This document shows, one piece after another, positions 1 through 7,290 of a DNA stretch of 36,953 bases. Below the pieces are notes generated by a model. The model did not search any database and was not told the DNA's origin. It worked only from the letters and a program-made list of their open reading frames with translations. The DNA comes from an uncultured Porphyromonadaceae bacterium. Lineage in GTDB: Bacteria; Bacteroidota; Bacteroidia; Bacteroidales; Muribaculaceae. The DNA is taken from the NCBI GenBank assembly GCA_947174995.1, contig CAMWLC010000025.1, positions 1-36,953 of the forward strand. Reading direction: 5' to 3'. The position numbers and the translations under genes are program-made. How positions within the stretch are numbered: position 1 is the first letter of the stretch; every line of letters begins with the position of its first letter.

Positions 1-736
1 TGTAGCCCTTAAGCTCGTCGTAGTTCTCGTCAATCTTGGCAGCCTCTTCGCCGAGACGGGAAAGCTCGTCGGATGCACGCTGGAAGAAGTCGGCGTTCTC
101 CTCCTCCTGAGCCTTCAGGCGGGTGAACTCATCGTTGGCCATCTCTACGAAAGCCACGAGGTCGTCCTGAGTGCCGGTGAGACGGTCGATGTCAGCGCCG
201 ATTTCGAGGAACTTCTCGTCATAGCCACCCTGAAGAATGTTTGCAATCTCGTTGCCAACCTCGTCAAGGCCGCCCTGGAGGTTGCGGATGTCGCCCTCGA
301 CACGCTCCATGGAGCCCTTCAGGTCATCATAGTTCTCGTCGATCTTGGCCTCGAGCTCGTCAGTAGCGGCGGTGCGCAGAGCGTAGAGAGCGGTGGGAAC
401 GGATGCGATGGCGCCGTCAGTGATGAGGGTGAAGCCGTCGCCGGTGTTGACAGAAACCTTGAGGTTGATGTCGGAACTGTTCCAGTTGATGCCGTTGAGA
501 GACTCGTTGGTGCCGATGAGCCATTTTACGAGGCCCTGCTCGTCTGTGGTGACGGTGGCGTCCTCGGTATAGATGGTCTGGCCGTTCTGCTCGAAGTAGA
601 ACTTGAGCTCTACCTGCTTGTTGGAGAGGACTTGGTCGTTCTGGCGGAGTACAGCCTGGTAGTTGAGGTTTTCAATGCCTGCGAATGCGGGCAGCGCTGC
701 TGCGGCAGCAAGACATGAGAGGAAAATTTTGTTCAT
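1..736 (-). CDS. Exported coiled-coil stalk protein, 3' part missing
   Basis: The reading frame starts at the ATG on 736-734 and runs off the left edge with no stop, giving about 245 residues. A Sec signal peptide (MNKIFLSCLAAAAALPAFA) is followed by a beta-rich head of about 100 residues containing NYQAVLRQNDQVLSNKQVEL and a GLVKWLIGT stretch. Heads of this kind are common on Bacteroidetes exported proteins with tail-fibre or collagen-like bodies. The rest is charged and helical, and repeats an AKIDENYD[DE]LKG phrase twice (around residues 125 and 240), which suggests a coiled-coil stalk. Its ATG overlaps the TGA of the upstream gene (ATGA), so the two are probably translationally coupled. 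Function is unknown; a surface filament or adhesin stalk is an inference. Confidence 0.7.
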   Translation of the reverse strand, partial: MNKIFLSCLAAAAALPAFAGIENLNYQAVLRQNDQVLSNKQVELKFYFEQNGQTIYTEDATVTTDEQGLVKWLIGTNESLNGINWNSSDINLKVSVNTGDGFTLITDGAIASVPTALYALRTAATDELEAKIDENYDDLKGSMERVEGDIRNLQGGLDEVGNEIANILQGGYDEKFLEIGADIDRLTGTQDDLVAFVEMANDEFTRLKAQEEENADFFQRASDELSRLGEEAAKIDENYDELKGY

Positions 737-1230
737 TTCAGGATGAGTTTAATAGTTTTAACAAGGTTTCCGTCCACGGCTACGGCTACTACATACGTGC
801 CGGGAACATAATCGGAGAGTGAGATGGAGGCGGGGGTGTCCTTGAGGGTGACGACGTCGCGGTTCATGCCGCTGTAGTCGGCGATGAGCACCTGGGTGCG
901 GCCCAGCTTACCGGCCTCGCAGTTCACTGTCAGGAGCTTGGCGGCTGCGTTCCAGCTGACTGCGATGCCGTCGGCATCCACAGTCACGCCCTCTACGAGA
1001 GACATGGGTCCCTCGGCGAGATCGGCGAAGACAGCATTCCAAAGCGTGCTCAGTCCATCTTCAGAGGTGCCGTTGGGAAACCAGTTGCCGGCTTCATAGA
1101 CGGCGACACCGTTCTGAATGGGGCTGACACCTACCTCGGAATAGATGCTCCCGATCGCAGTCGGCTCCTGTGCGCTCGCTGTGGCGGCAACGCCGGCCAG
1201 CAGGAGGAGTGATCCGAATTTGAGTGTCAT
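733..1230 (-). CDS. Small exported protein with T9SS-like C-terminal sorting tail
   Basis: The product has 165 residues. A signal peptide ends near ATASA/QEP. The last 28 residues (SLSDYVPGTYVVAVAVDG...KLILK) have the G-x-Y-x-V...G...K pattern of type A sorting domains used by the Bacteroidetes type IX secretion system. The middle (about residues 25-130) matches no family I recognise. The gene lies 114 nt downstream of a well-formed Bacteroidetes promoter at 1351-1382 and overlaps the next gene by ATGA, so the pair is likely one transcript. The T9SS assignment rests on the pattern of the tail only. The protein may be a surface partner of the coiled-coil protein that follows it. Confidence 0.7.
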   Translation of the reverse strand: MTLKFGSLLLLAGVAATASAQEPTAIGSIYSEVGVSPIQNGVAVYEAGNWFPNGTSEDGLSTLWNAVFADLAEGPMSLVEGVTVDADGIAVSWNAAAKLLTVNCEAGKLGRTQVLIADYSGMNRDVVTLKDTPASISLSDYVPGTYVVAVAVDGNLVKTIKLILK

Positions 1231-1350
1231 AAATTGTTAGTTAAAAAAGTGAATTATCCAAGTTTAGTAAAGATGACAGGGGAAAAGGCATAAATACGGC
1301 GTAGTTACAGTTCAGTCCAGTCCCTTATCATCCCAAAACCATTTCTGCCG

Positions 1351-1382
1351 CAAAGTTAAGACGATATTTTTACATTACCAAA
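1351..1382 (-). promoter_or_regulatory. Bacteroidetes-type promoter for the exported protein pair
   Basis: Read on the minus strand, TTTG (1382-1379) is followed by 20 bp and TAACTTTG (1358-1351), an exact match to the TTTG / TAnnTTTG layout. The expected start of transcription is near 1344, leaving a leader of about 115 nt before the ATG at 1230. Confidence 0.75.
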
Positions 1383-1421
1383 TTTTTTACAAAAAATTTA
1401 GCGGCGGGGATTGAGGCGGAT

Positions 1422-1520
1422 GTCTGATAAGATGGATATATCGTATAAGTCGTATAAGTCTTATAAGTCTTATAAGTCGTATAAGTCGTATAAGTCTTAT
1501 AAATCTTATACGTATTATAC
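1422..1520. repeat. 9-bp tandem repeat array A (GTCTTATAA type)
   Basis: Eleven consecutive 9-bp units, consensus GTCKTATAA on the plus strand, fill the space between the birA stop codon (1522-1524) and position 1422. The central units are nearly identical and the outer ones drift (GTCTGATAA, GTATTATAC). Because 9 is a multiple of 3, the array is open in frame and would encode Tyr-Lys-Thr repeats. I regard it as non-coding. Confidence 0.9.
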
Positions 1521-1521
1521 G

Positions 1522-2295
1522 TCATAGGATGAAGGATACTTCCTTGAAGGCGTAGGTTTTTGTTTCGGCGGGCCGGAGGAGGCCGGAAGCCTCCTCTACT
1601 TCGGAAGCCTCCTCTACTCGGAGGGTGAGGAGGCCGGCGGGGGTGATATCGGCGATGCGGGCCGCGAAGGTGCGGCCGGTGGCGGTGTCGCGGAAGGGCC
1701 AGGGGCCTCCCTCTCCGCGCCAGAGGTTGCGCTTGAATTCGTCGTGCAGGAGAATTCGTCCTTCGGGGGTCCGGACGCACTTCATGCGCCGCTCTACGTT
1801 CTGCGAAAGGATTTCCATCACCTCGACAAGGTCATATTCCCGCCCGGTTAGGTTCGCCATCGAGACAGGGTTGGGGGCATCGCTGAGAAAAACGGTCTGA
1901 TTGACGTCGAGTCCTATGCCGGCTATGCTGTGGCGAATTTCGGTGCCGTAGAGGGAGTGCTCTATTAGGATGCCGCATATCTTGAGGTCGCCGACGTAGA
2001 TGTCATTTGGCCACTTCACGCGTGCTTCCACTCCGTAGCGGCGCAGCGTGTCGGCTACGGCGAGGGCTATGGCTTCGCTTATGGCAAACTGCTCCCGGGG
2101 ATGCACACCCTCCGGGCGCAGATAGTATGATACGGTGAGGTTCTTTCCCGGCTCGGACTCCCAGTGGTTGCCTCGCTGGCCGCGTCCGGCGGTCTGGTCT
2201 ACGGCTCTGACCACGCAGGGACAGGGAAGGGTGTCGGCGTGTGCGGCGACGTAGGCGTTGGTGCTCGGGGCGCTGCTCAAGGTGATGGATTTCAT
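1522..2295 (-). CDS. birA: Biotin--[acetyl-CoA-carboxylase] ligase
   Basis: BirA activates biotin with ATP and transfers it to the carrier lysine of biotin-dependent carboxylases in the cytoplasm. The 257-residue protein has the biotinyl-AMP loop GRGQRGNHW (residues 37-45), the KWPND motif (94-98) and the GDLKICGILIE strand, and ends in the usual small C-terminal domain (TYAFKEVSFIL). It lacks the N-terminal helix-turn-helix of the E. coli repressor form, so it is the monofunctional type. Near residues 226-243 the C-terminal domain contains an odd repeated VEEASE/VEEASG insertion followed by GLLRPAE. This is encoded by a palindromic repeat element that also occurs outside genes at 7244-7312. 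It follows tsaE, with a 9-bp repeat array ending one base before its ATG. Confidence 0.93.
   Translation of the reverse strand: MKSITLSSAPSTNAYVAAHADTLPCPCVVRAVDQTAGRGQRGNHWESEPGKNLTVSYYLRPEGVHPREQFAISEAIALAVADTLRRYGVEARVKWPNDIYVGDLKICGILIEHSLYGTEIRHSIAGIGLDVNQTVFLSDAPNPVSMANLTGREYDLVEVMEILSQNVERRMKCVRTPEGRILLHDEFKRNLWRGEGGPWPFRDTATGRTFAARIADITPAGLLTLRVEEASEVEEASGLLRPAETKTYAFKEVSFIL
1576..1614. repeat. Palindromic element inside birA, with an 18-bp tandem duplication
   Basis: GAGGAGGC-CGGAA-GCCTCCTC at 1576-1596 is an 8-bp-stem palindrome, followed at 1597-1614 by a second copy of its right half (TACTTCGGAAGCCTCCTC). On the minus strand the 22-mer differs by one base from the intergenic copy at 7291-7312. 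It lies in frame and encodes the VEEASE repeat and the GLLRP segment of BirA. Confidence 0.7.
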
Positions 2296-2296
2296 A

Positions 2297-2395
2297 TTAT
2301 GGGGGATTTGGGAGATTTGGGAGGGATGGGAATTTTAGGAATTATGAGAGGGATGGGAGTTTTGGGAGTTATGAGAATTATGGGAATTATGGGAA
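2297..2395. repeat. 9-bp tandem repeat array B (TTATGGGAG type)
   Basis: Eleven 9-bp units of variable sequence (TTATGGGAA, ATTTGGGAG, GGATGGGAG, TTTTGGGAG) occupy the tsaE-birA spacer. The array ends one base before the birA ATG on the minus strand. G-rich on the plus strand, it makes the mRNA leader of birA C-rich. It is followed to 2428 by a short AACACTCAAAACTC-like low-complexity tract that overlaps the tsaE end. Confidence 0.85.
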
Positions 2396-2418
2396 CACTC
2401 AAAACTCAAAACTTAGCA

Positions 2419-2832
2419 CTAAACACTGACCACTCGCGAGCCGTCGCGCTGAGGGGTGATTGTCACGGTGAGCGTTTCCTCGGGGAGTGCCGGGCCAATG
2501 TTTTCGGCCCATTCCATGAGGCAGAGGGAGCCGGAGGTGAAGTAGTCGTCGACACCTATCTCCATGGCGTCAGCGGGACCTTCGAGACGGTAGAAGTCGA
2601 AGTGATATATCTTCTCGGATCCGTCGGCGGCTCTGTATTCGTTGACTATGCTGAATGTGGGTGAGGAGGCTTCGTCGGCCATGCCGAGGTGGCGGCAGAG
2701 TGCGGAGATTAGAGTGGTCTTTCCGGCCCCCATGGGGCCGTCGAAGGCCACGAGGCGATGCGGGCCGATGGCTTCGGCCAAGCGTGCCGCCGCCTCGGGA
2801 AGGGCGTTTTCGTCAGGGATTATTATACGCAT
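2419..2832 (-). CDS. tsaE: tRNA threonylcarbamoyladenosine biosynthesis ATPase TsaE
   Basis: TsaE is the ATPase that works with TsaB and TsaD to make t6A at position 37 of tRNAs reading ANN codons. The 137-residue protein has Walker A GPMGAGKTT (residues 32-40), the family signature SPTFSIVNEY, HFDFYRL and EWAE, and matches the usual length of the family. I chose the ATG at 2832. A TTG in the same frame at 2859 has an AGGAGG only 2 nt upstream, which is too close to work, and the extra nine residues are not typical. The stop of nadK lies 33 nt upstream, so both are probably on one message. Confidence 0.93.
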   Translation of the reverse strand: MRIIIPDENALPEAAARLAEAIGPHRLVAFDGPMGAGKTTLISALCRHLGMADEASSPTFSIVNEYRAADGSEKIYHFDFYRLEGPADAMEIGVDDYFTSGSLCLMEWAENIGPALPEETLTVTITPQRDGSRVVSV

Positions 2833-2865
2833 ATTTTTGTCCAATAAGTCGTTTATCAAAACCTC

Positions 2866-3753
2866 CTATCTTCTTGCCCAGAGGAGTTTGTGGCGCAGGG
2901 TGTAGGCGAAATCCTCGCCGGGACGCAGTATTACCGGGATACCGAAGGGGGCGCGGCATATCGAGATTTCGGTGTCGCGCTCCATGCGGAAGCTACATCC
3001 GTCGAGGCTGACACGGTAATGGCTGGCGCGGGAGGTGGTGAGTGCCTTGATGAAGGCTTCGCCCGAGACCACGAGGGGACGCAGGGTGAGGGTGTGGGGC
3101 GCCACGGGCGAGATGGCCATGCACCGCAGGGTAGGCTCGATCAGCGGACCGCCGGCAGCAAGGTTGTAGGCCGTGCTCCCGGTGGGGGTGGAGATGACCA
3201 CTCCGTCGGCGAGATAGTCGGCGAGGAAGCATCCGTCAATCTCCATCGACACCTTTATCATGGAGGATGTCTCCTCCTTGAGTATGGCGACCTCGTTGAG
3301 GGCGTATGGCCAGAGAGCCGGGGGGATGGAGGGGGATTCGACGCGGAGCACCATCCTGTCTTCCACCGGGGCACCTCCGGCGGTCAGGAGAGCTACAAGG
3401 AGGTCGGTGTCTTCGAGAGTGAAATGGGCGAGGAAGCCGAGATGGCCGGTATTGATGCCGCAGATGGGGATTCCGGTGCCGCCCAGGCGGCGGGCGGAGC
3501 GCAGGAATGTGCCGTCGCCGCCGATGCTAAGGGCGGCGTCCACGGGGGTGTCGGGTCCGGTCCATTGCGGTATTCCGGTCACGGACTCTATCCCCATTGA
3601 TTCGAGATATGCTTTGAATCCTGACTCGGCATACACGGCGATGCCCCCCTTGCGGAGGGCCATCAGGAGATGCTCCAGCCCGTCACGGCGGTCGTTCTGA
3701 CACAGGCTGCCGAAGAGGGCTATCCGGCTTACGGGGGGAAGAGTCAGGGGCAT
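2866..3753 (-). CDS. nadK: NAD kinase
   Basis: The enzyme phosphorylates NAD to NADP in the cytoplasm. The 295-residue product carries GGDGT (residues 78-82), the ALNEVAI strand and the GVVISTPTGSTAY loop characteristic of the family, and its length is normal. In many Bacteroidales nadK, a CBS-domain gene and pdxJ are neighbours; here nadK follows the CBS-like gene with a 60-nt gap and diverges from pdxJ. The gap (3754-3813) is a low-complexity tract of AGTGAACAGTGG-like words, a motif family also seen at 2393-2428 and 33038-33082. Confidence 0.95.
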   Translation of the reverse strand: MPLTLPPVSRIALFGSLCQNDRRDGLEHLLMALRKGGIAVYAESGFKAYLESMGIESVTGIPQWTGPDTPVDAALSIGGDGTFLRSARRLGGTGIPICGINTGHLGFLAHFTLEDTDLLVALLTAGGAPVEDRMVLRVESPSIPPALWPYALNEVAILKEETSSMIKVSMEIDGCFLADYLADGVVISTPTGSTAYNLAAGGPLIEPTLRCMAISPVAPHTLTLRPLVVSGEAFIKALTTSRASHYRVSLDGCSFRMERDTEISICRAPFGIPVILRPGEDFAYTLRHKLLWARR

Positions 3754-3813
3754 GGGAGGGTTTAGAGTTGACAGTGAAAAGTGAACAGTGGAGAGTTTAG
3801 TGAGGGAAGATAT

Positions 3814-4317
3814 TCAGACATTGAGGTAGACCTGGAGGGCCTCGATGCGTTCGCGGGCTATGTCGGGGTTGGAGTATGCGCCGCCGTGAACGTCGGTGAC
3901 GGTGAAGTCATAACGCTCCAGGCTCCGCACCACGGCGGAGGGGTCAAGGCATCTGACACGCAGCGTCACCTTGAGCCATCCCTCTTCGGAGGGGACGGTC
4001 CAGAGGTCCACGAGATGCACGCCTGCATCCTCGACGGCGTGGGCGATGAGCGAGGCGCTGTAATCTTCGGGACGGCATGCCACAGTGATGAGGCTTGAGT
4101 CATCGCGCGGGGCGAGCATCAGGCCCAGGGCCGTCAGCATGGAGGCTTCGTCAATAGTGCCGACAGCAAGACCGGACTCCCTGACTTCGAGAAGGCGTCC
4201 CGGAGCGTCGAGAAGGCGGGGGAGCACATCCACGAGGGGCATGTCCGAGTCCACGCTGCGGGTGCGCGGGGATTCGGGACGTATGACTATGGGGGATATG
4301 GCGTCGCGTGCTGTCAT
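3814..4317 (-). CDS. Degenerate CBS-domain protein with ACT-like C-terminus
   Basis: The 167-residue protein sits in the conserved slot between nadK and pdxJ, where related genomes carry a CBS-domain protein. Residues 1-75 (MTARDAISPIVIRPESP..., PLVDVLPRLLDAPGRLLEVR) resemble a shortened CBS pair. Residues 80-167 (DDSSLITVACRPEDYSASL..., LKVTLRVRCLDPSAVVRSLE) have the beta-alpha-beta rhythm of an ACT-like domain ending in EALQVYLNV. No catalytic residues are seen. A role sensing a nucleotide or amino acid for the neighbouring NAD or vitamin B6 genes is possible but unproven. Transcription probably starts near 4427 from the promoter at 4434-4465. Confidence 0.75.
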   Translation of the reverse strand: MTARDAISPIVIRPESPRTRSVDSDMPLVDVLPRLLDAPGRLLEVRESGLAVGTIDEASMLTALGLMLAPRDDSSLITVACRPEDYSASLIAHAVEDAGVHLVDLWTVPSEEGWLKVTLRVRCLDPSAVVRSLERYDFTVTDVHGGAYSNPDIARERIEALQVYLNV

Positions 4318-4323
4318 TTTTTC

Positions 4324-4355
4324 TTTGTGCTATTGAAAAATTTTATCTATTTTTG
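4324..4355 (+). promoter_or_regulatory. Promoter of pdxJ-exbB-exbD-tonB
   Basis: TTTG (4324-4327), 20 bp, then TATTTTTG (4348-4355) matches the Bacteroidetes consensus. The expected start near 4362 leaves a leader of about 120 nt before pdxJ. That leader crosses the divergent promoter at 4434-4465, so the two transcripts overlap at their 5' ends. Confidence 0.75.
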
Positions 4356-4433
4356 CATCCGTATTGCGGAGGGCGTGCCGCCGCTTGTATAAGAAACGTA
4401 TGTGGCGACGCGGTGGTTTCCGCTTTTAAGGTT

Positions 4434-4465
4434 CAAAATTACAAATTTCGGGCCAATTTGACAAA
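4434..4465 (-). promoter_or_regulatory. Promoter of the CBS-nadK-tsaE-birA group
   Basis: On the minus strand TTTG (4465-4462), 20 bp and TAATTTTG (4441-4434) match the consensus exactly. The start would be near 4427, about 110 nt upstream of the ATG at 4317. The 15-mer GGCCAATTTGACAAA within it (4451-4465) recurs in the promoter at 8493-8524. Confidence 0.75.
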
Positions 4466-4483
4466 CTTGATAAAAAAAGAATC

Positions 4484-5200
4484 ATGACCAGACTCAGTGT
4501 CAATATAAACAAGGTGGCCACCCTGCGCAATGCGCGGGGCGAGAATGTGCCGGATGTGGTGAAGTTCGCCCTCGACTGCGAGCGCTTCGGGGCGCAGGGC
4601 ATCACGGTACATCCACGGCCGGACGAGCGCCATATCACGCGCCGCGATGTGGCGGATCTCAAGGGGGCCATCTCCACGGAGTTCAATATCGAGGGTAATC
4701 CCACGGAGGAGTTCATCGAGCTTGTACTCCGCACGCGCCCCGCGCAGGTGACGCTGGTGCCCGATGCTCCGGATGCGCTGACCTCGTCGGCGGGATGGGA
4801 CGTAGTGGCCAATGCCGATCGGTTGCGCAAGATCGTGGGCCGCTTCCGCGAGGCCGGGATACGCACCTCGATATTCGTGGATGCCGACCCGGCGCAGGTG
4901 GAGGCCGCGGCAGCCGTCGGGGCTGACCGCGTGGAGCTATATACCAAGCCGTATGCCGACCTCTACCCCGTAGATCCCGAGAGGGCCGTGGCTCCCTTCG
5001 TGACCGCCTCCGAGGCAGCCTTCCGCGCCGGACTGGGCCTCAACGCCGGCCATGACCTGAACCGCGACAATCTCGCATATTTCCGCAGCAAGCTTTCCCA
5101 TCTTGACGAGGTGAGCATAGGCCACGCCATCATCTCCGACGCCCTCTATCTCGGCATCGAGGAGACGATCCGCCAATACCGGGCAGCCCTGGAAGCATGA
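4484..5200 (+). CDS. pdxJ: Pyridoxine 5'-phosphate synthase
   Basis: PdxJ condenses 1-deoxy-D-xylulose 5-phosphate with 3-amino-2-oxopropyl phosphate to form pyridoxine 5'-phosphate, the last ring-forming step of the DXP-dependent vitamin B6 route. The 238-residue TIM barrel has the family start [18 protein letters not shown], the [12 protein letters not shown] segment with its conserved histidines, [29 protein letters not shown] and [13 protein letters not shown]. Length is normal. It is first in a group with exbB-exbD-tonB; a 120-nt spacer made almost entirely of 9-bp repeats separates it from exbB. Confidence 0.96.
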   Translation: MTRLSVNINKVATLRNARGENVPDVVKFALDCERFGAQGITVHPRPDERHITRRDVADLKGAISTEFNIEGNPTEEFIELVLRTRPAQVTLVPDAPDALTSSAGWDVVANADRLRKIVGRFREAGIRTSIFVDADPAQVEAAAAVGADRVELYTKPYADLYPVDPERAVAPFVTASEAAFRAGLGLNAGHDLNRDNLAYFRSKLSHLDEVSIGHAIISDALYLGIEETIRQYRAALEA

Positions 5201-5223
5201 TATAAGATTGATTATTCAGACAG

Positions 5224-5313
5224 CTCCGATAACTCCGATTACTCTGATTACTCCGATTACTCTGATTACTCTGATTACTCCGATTACTCTGATTACTCTG
5301 ATTACTCTGACAA
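5224..5313. repeat. 9-bp tandem repeat array C (CTCTGATTA type)
   Basis: Ten units alternate between CTCCGATTA and CTCTGATTA, differing at one position, with degenerate end units (CTCCGATAA, CTCTGACAA). The array fills the pdxJ-exbB spacer and ends 7 nt before the exbB ATG, so it would form most of the upstream region seen by ribosomes initiating on exbB. Confidence 0.92.
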
Positions 5314-5320
5314 AGAAGAT

Positions 5321-5944
5321 ATGAATTCCCTTTCTCTCTGGTCGCTGGTCAAGGATGGCGGCTTTATAATGATTCCGCTCGCGGTGCTGCTGCTGGTGAG
5401 CATATACATTTTCATCGAGCGCTGTCTGGCGCTGCGCCGCGCCTCACGCGAGGATCCCACTTTCATGAAGCGCATACGTGACTATATCCACGAGGGTGAC
5501 ATCGAGAGTGCCGAAAACCTCTGCCGGCGCACCGACACCCCCTACGCCCGCCTCATCCACAAGGGTGTGACCCGCATCGGACGCCCGATGCAGGATGTGC
5601 TCGTGGCCATCGAAAACACCGGCAATCTCGAGGTGTCGAATCTCGGCAAGGGCCTCACCTGGCTCTCCACTACGGCGGCGGGAGCCCCTATGCTCGGATT
5701 CCTCGGCACGGTGACGGGTATGATCGAGGCCTTCTTCGCCCTGGCGAAGGCCGGGACGTCGGCCAACATCACGGTGCTCTCCTCGGGCATATATCAGGCT
5801 CTGGTTACTACCGTGGCCGGTCTGGTGGTGGGTATCATCGCCCTCTTCGCCTACAATTTCCTGGTGTCGCGCATCAACAAGGTGATGAACAATCTTGAGG
5901 CGAAGTCCATGGAGTTCATGGACCTCCTCAACGAACCTGCTTGA
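5321..5944 (+). CDS. exbB: MotA/TolQ/ExbB proton channel family protein
   Basis: This inner-membrane subunit, with ExbD, uses the proton gradient to energise TonB. The 207-residue protein has three hydrophobic segments (about residues 15-35, 115-138 and 158-182) with a cytoplasmic loop between the first and second, as in ExbB and TolQ. The family-typical LGFLGTVTGMIEAF and ALVTTVAGLVVGI stretches are present. The next gene starts 4 nt after its stop. The gene order exbB-exbD-tonB supports TonB-dependent transport rather than a Tol system. Confidence 0.92.
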   Translation: MNSLSLWSLVKDGGFIMIPLAVLLLVSIYIFIERCLALRRASREDPTFMKRIRDYIHEGDIESAENLCRRTDTPYARLIHKGVTRIGRPMQDVLVAIENTGNLEVSNLGKGLTWLSTTAAGAPMLGFLGTVTGMIEAFFALAKAGTSANITVLSSGIYQALVTTVAGLVVGIIALFAYNFLVSRINKVMNNLEAKSMEFMDLLNEPA

Positions 5945-5948
5945 CGTC

Positions 5949-6443
5949 ATGGCCCTGAAACCAAATTTCAAGCGGCTCGACACGTTCTCGATGTCGTCGA
6001 TGACCGATGTGATTTTCCTGCTGCTGATATTCTTCATGGTGACGTCCACCATCATCTTCCCGGCGGCGATCGACGTGAATCTGCCGCAGAGTTCGGAGCA
6101 GACGGCGCTCAAGCCGGTGACGGAGGTGTATGTGGATTCGGCTGCGAATTATTTCCTGGTGATAGACCGCAATGACTCCACGGGGGTCAATACGGAGCCT
6201 CGCGGCCTGAGCCGCGAGGAACTGATGGAGCAGCTGCGCCTCATCAGCGCCCAGGACTCGACACGCGCCGTGGCCCTTTATGCCGACCGTCGCGTAGACT
6301 ACGGAAGCGTGGTGGAGGTGCTCGACCTGGCGGCTCGCAACAATCTGCGGATGGTGCTGGCCACCCGCGCCGCCGAGGTGCCCGCAGCTGCCGGAGACTT
6401 CCCCGCCCCCACCCTCTCCCTACCTGAAGCCGAAGCCCGATGA
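5949..6443 (+). CDS. exbD: Biopolymer transport protein ExbD
   Basis: The 164-residue partner of ExbB has one N-terminal membrane helix carrying the essential aspartate (MTDVIFLLLIFFMVTST, Asp20) and a periplasmic domain with LYADRRVDYGSVVEVLDLA, a conserved ExbD stretch. I chose the ATG at 5949, 4 nt after exbB ends, over an in-frame upstream start at 5895 inside exbB. It overlaps tonB by ATGA at 6440-6443. Confidence 0.92.
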   Translation: MALKPNFKRLDTFSMSSMTDVIFLLLIFFMVTSTIIFPAAIDVNLPQSSEQTALKPVTEVYVDSAANYFLVIDRNDSTGVNTEPRGLSREELMEQLRLISAQDSTRAVALYADRRVDYGSVVEVLDLAARNNLRMVLATRAAEVPAAAGDFPAPTLSLPEAEAR

Positions 6444-7195
6444 CAAGCCACGAAAAGAAGGATTCAGCCATTGCGGCGGCTCTGACGATGGGGGTGGTGA
6501 TCGCGCTTCTGCTGCTGCTCATCTTCGGTAAGCTCAATTTCGATCGGGAGGCTCTCGCAGCCGCCTCCATCCCCGAGATCACCCCTCCGGAGGAGCTCTT
6601 CATCGAGCCGGAACTGATACCGGAGGCGGGCGACCATGAGGAGGATCTCAACGACAATGCGGCCCCGCAGGCGCAGGGCAAGCCCGAACCGGCTCCGGAG
6701 CCGGCCCCTGAGAAGATAGTGCGCGACGAGAATCCCAAGCCCGCGCCTCCGGTGGAGAAGCCCGTGGTGCAGAAGCAGGAGAGCCCGGTGAAGGCCACCA
6801 CTCCCTCCAAACGGGATCAGGAGGAGAAAAAGGCGAAGGATGCCGTGGCAGGAAAGTTTTCGCCGCGCAACGGCATGGCCGAGGGTAAGTTTGACGGAGC
6901 CGGGACGGGCACGGCCGGTGTGGGCGTGACGGGCAAACTGGCAGGGCGTAAATTCATGGGGTGTCCGAAACCGGATGTAACGCTGACCCACAAGGTGGTG
7001 GTGAGAGTAGAACTGACGGTGGATGCCGAAGGAAACGTGACCGAAGTGCGCGGTGCCTCGGCCGTGAGCGGCAGGCCGGACGCGGGCATCATAGCCAAGT
7101 GCAAGGCGGCCGCCAAGGGGGCCCGCTGGGCCCCGAAGAAGGGGGCTGCTCCAACTCCCGGGTCCATCACTTTCACCATCACCCCCAAAAAGTAA
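6440..7195 (+). CDS. tonB: Energy transducer TonB-like protein
   Basis: The 251-residue protein has a single N-terminal membrane segment (about residues 10-30), a Glu/Pro/Lys-rich span (about 45-135) that would cross the periplasm, a Gly-rich hinge, and a C-terminal domain (about 175-251) with a TonB-like pattern (KVVVRVELTVDAEGNVTEV). It would connect the ExbBD motor to outer-membrane receptors. The last codons and the stop lie inside a perfect 22-bp tandem duplication (7185-7228), and a very long hairpin follows directly. Confidence 0.88.
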   Translation: MTSHEKKDSAIAAALTMGVVIALLLLLIFGKLNFDREALAAASIPEITPPEELFIEPELIPEAGDHEEDLNDNAAPQAQGKPEPAPEPAPEKIVRDENPKPAPPVEKPVVQKQESPVKATTPSKRDQEEKKAKDAVAGKFSPRNGMAEGKFDGAGTGTAGVGVTGKLAGRKFMGCPKPDVTLTHKVVVRVELTVDAEGNVTEVRGASAVSGRPDAGIIAKCKAAAKGARWAPKKGAAPTPGSITFTITPKK

Positions 7196-7228
7196 GTAAT
7201 GCACTACCAAAAAGTAAGTAATGCACTA
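7185..7228. repeat. Perfect 22-bp tandem duplication spanning the tonB stop
   Basis: Positions 7185-7206 and 7207-7228 are identical (CCAAAAAGTAAGTAATGCAC then TA). The first copy includes the last codons and TAA of tonB. The second runs into the left arm of the long hairpin. It looks like a recent slippage or insertion product. Confidence 0.9.
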
Positions 7229-7288
7229 AAGGAAAAAGTAATAGAGGAGGTCGGGAACCTCCTCTATTACTTTTTCCTTTAGTGCATT
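7220..7288. terminator. Perfect 32-bp stem hairpin between convergent genes
   Basis: Positions 7220-7251 and 7257-7288 pair perfectly over 32 bp around a 5-nt loop (CGGGA), with a T-run after the right arm. It lies between the ends of tonB (plus) and the esterase gene (minus) and would stop transcription from both sides. It is far longer than a normal intrinsic terminator. Its centre is a copy of the palindromic element also found at 7291 and in birA. Confidence 0.75.
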
Positions 7289-7290
7289 TT

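Noticed and set aside
1370-1780. Reading frame of 136 codons with Tyr-Lys-Thr repeats, minus strand.
   Set aside because: It is open only because the 9-bp array keeps frame; the rest is out of frame with birA.
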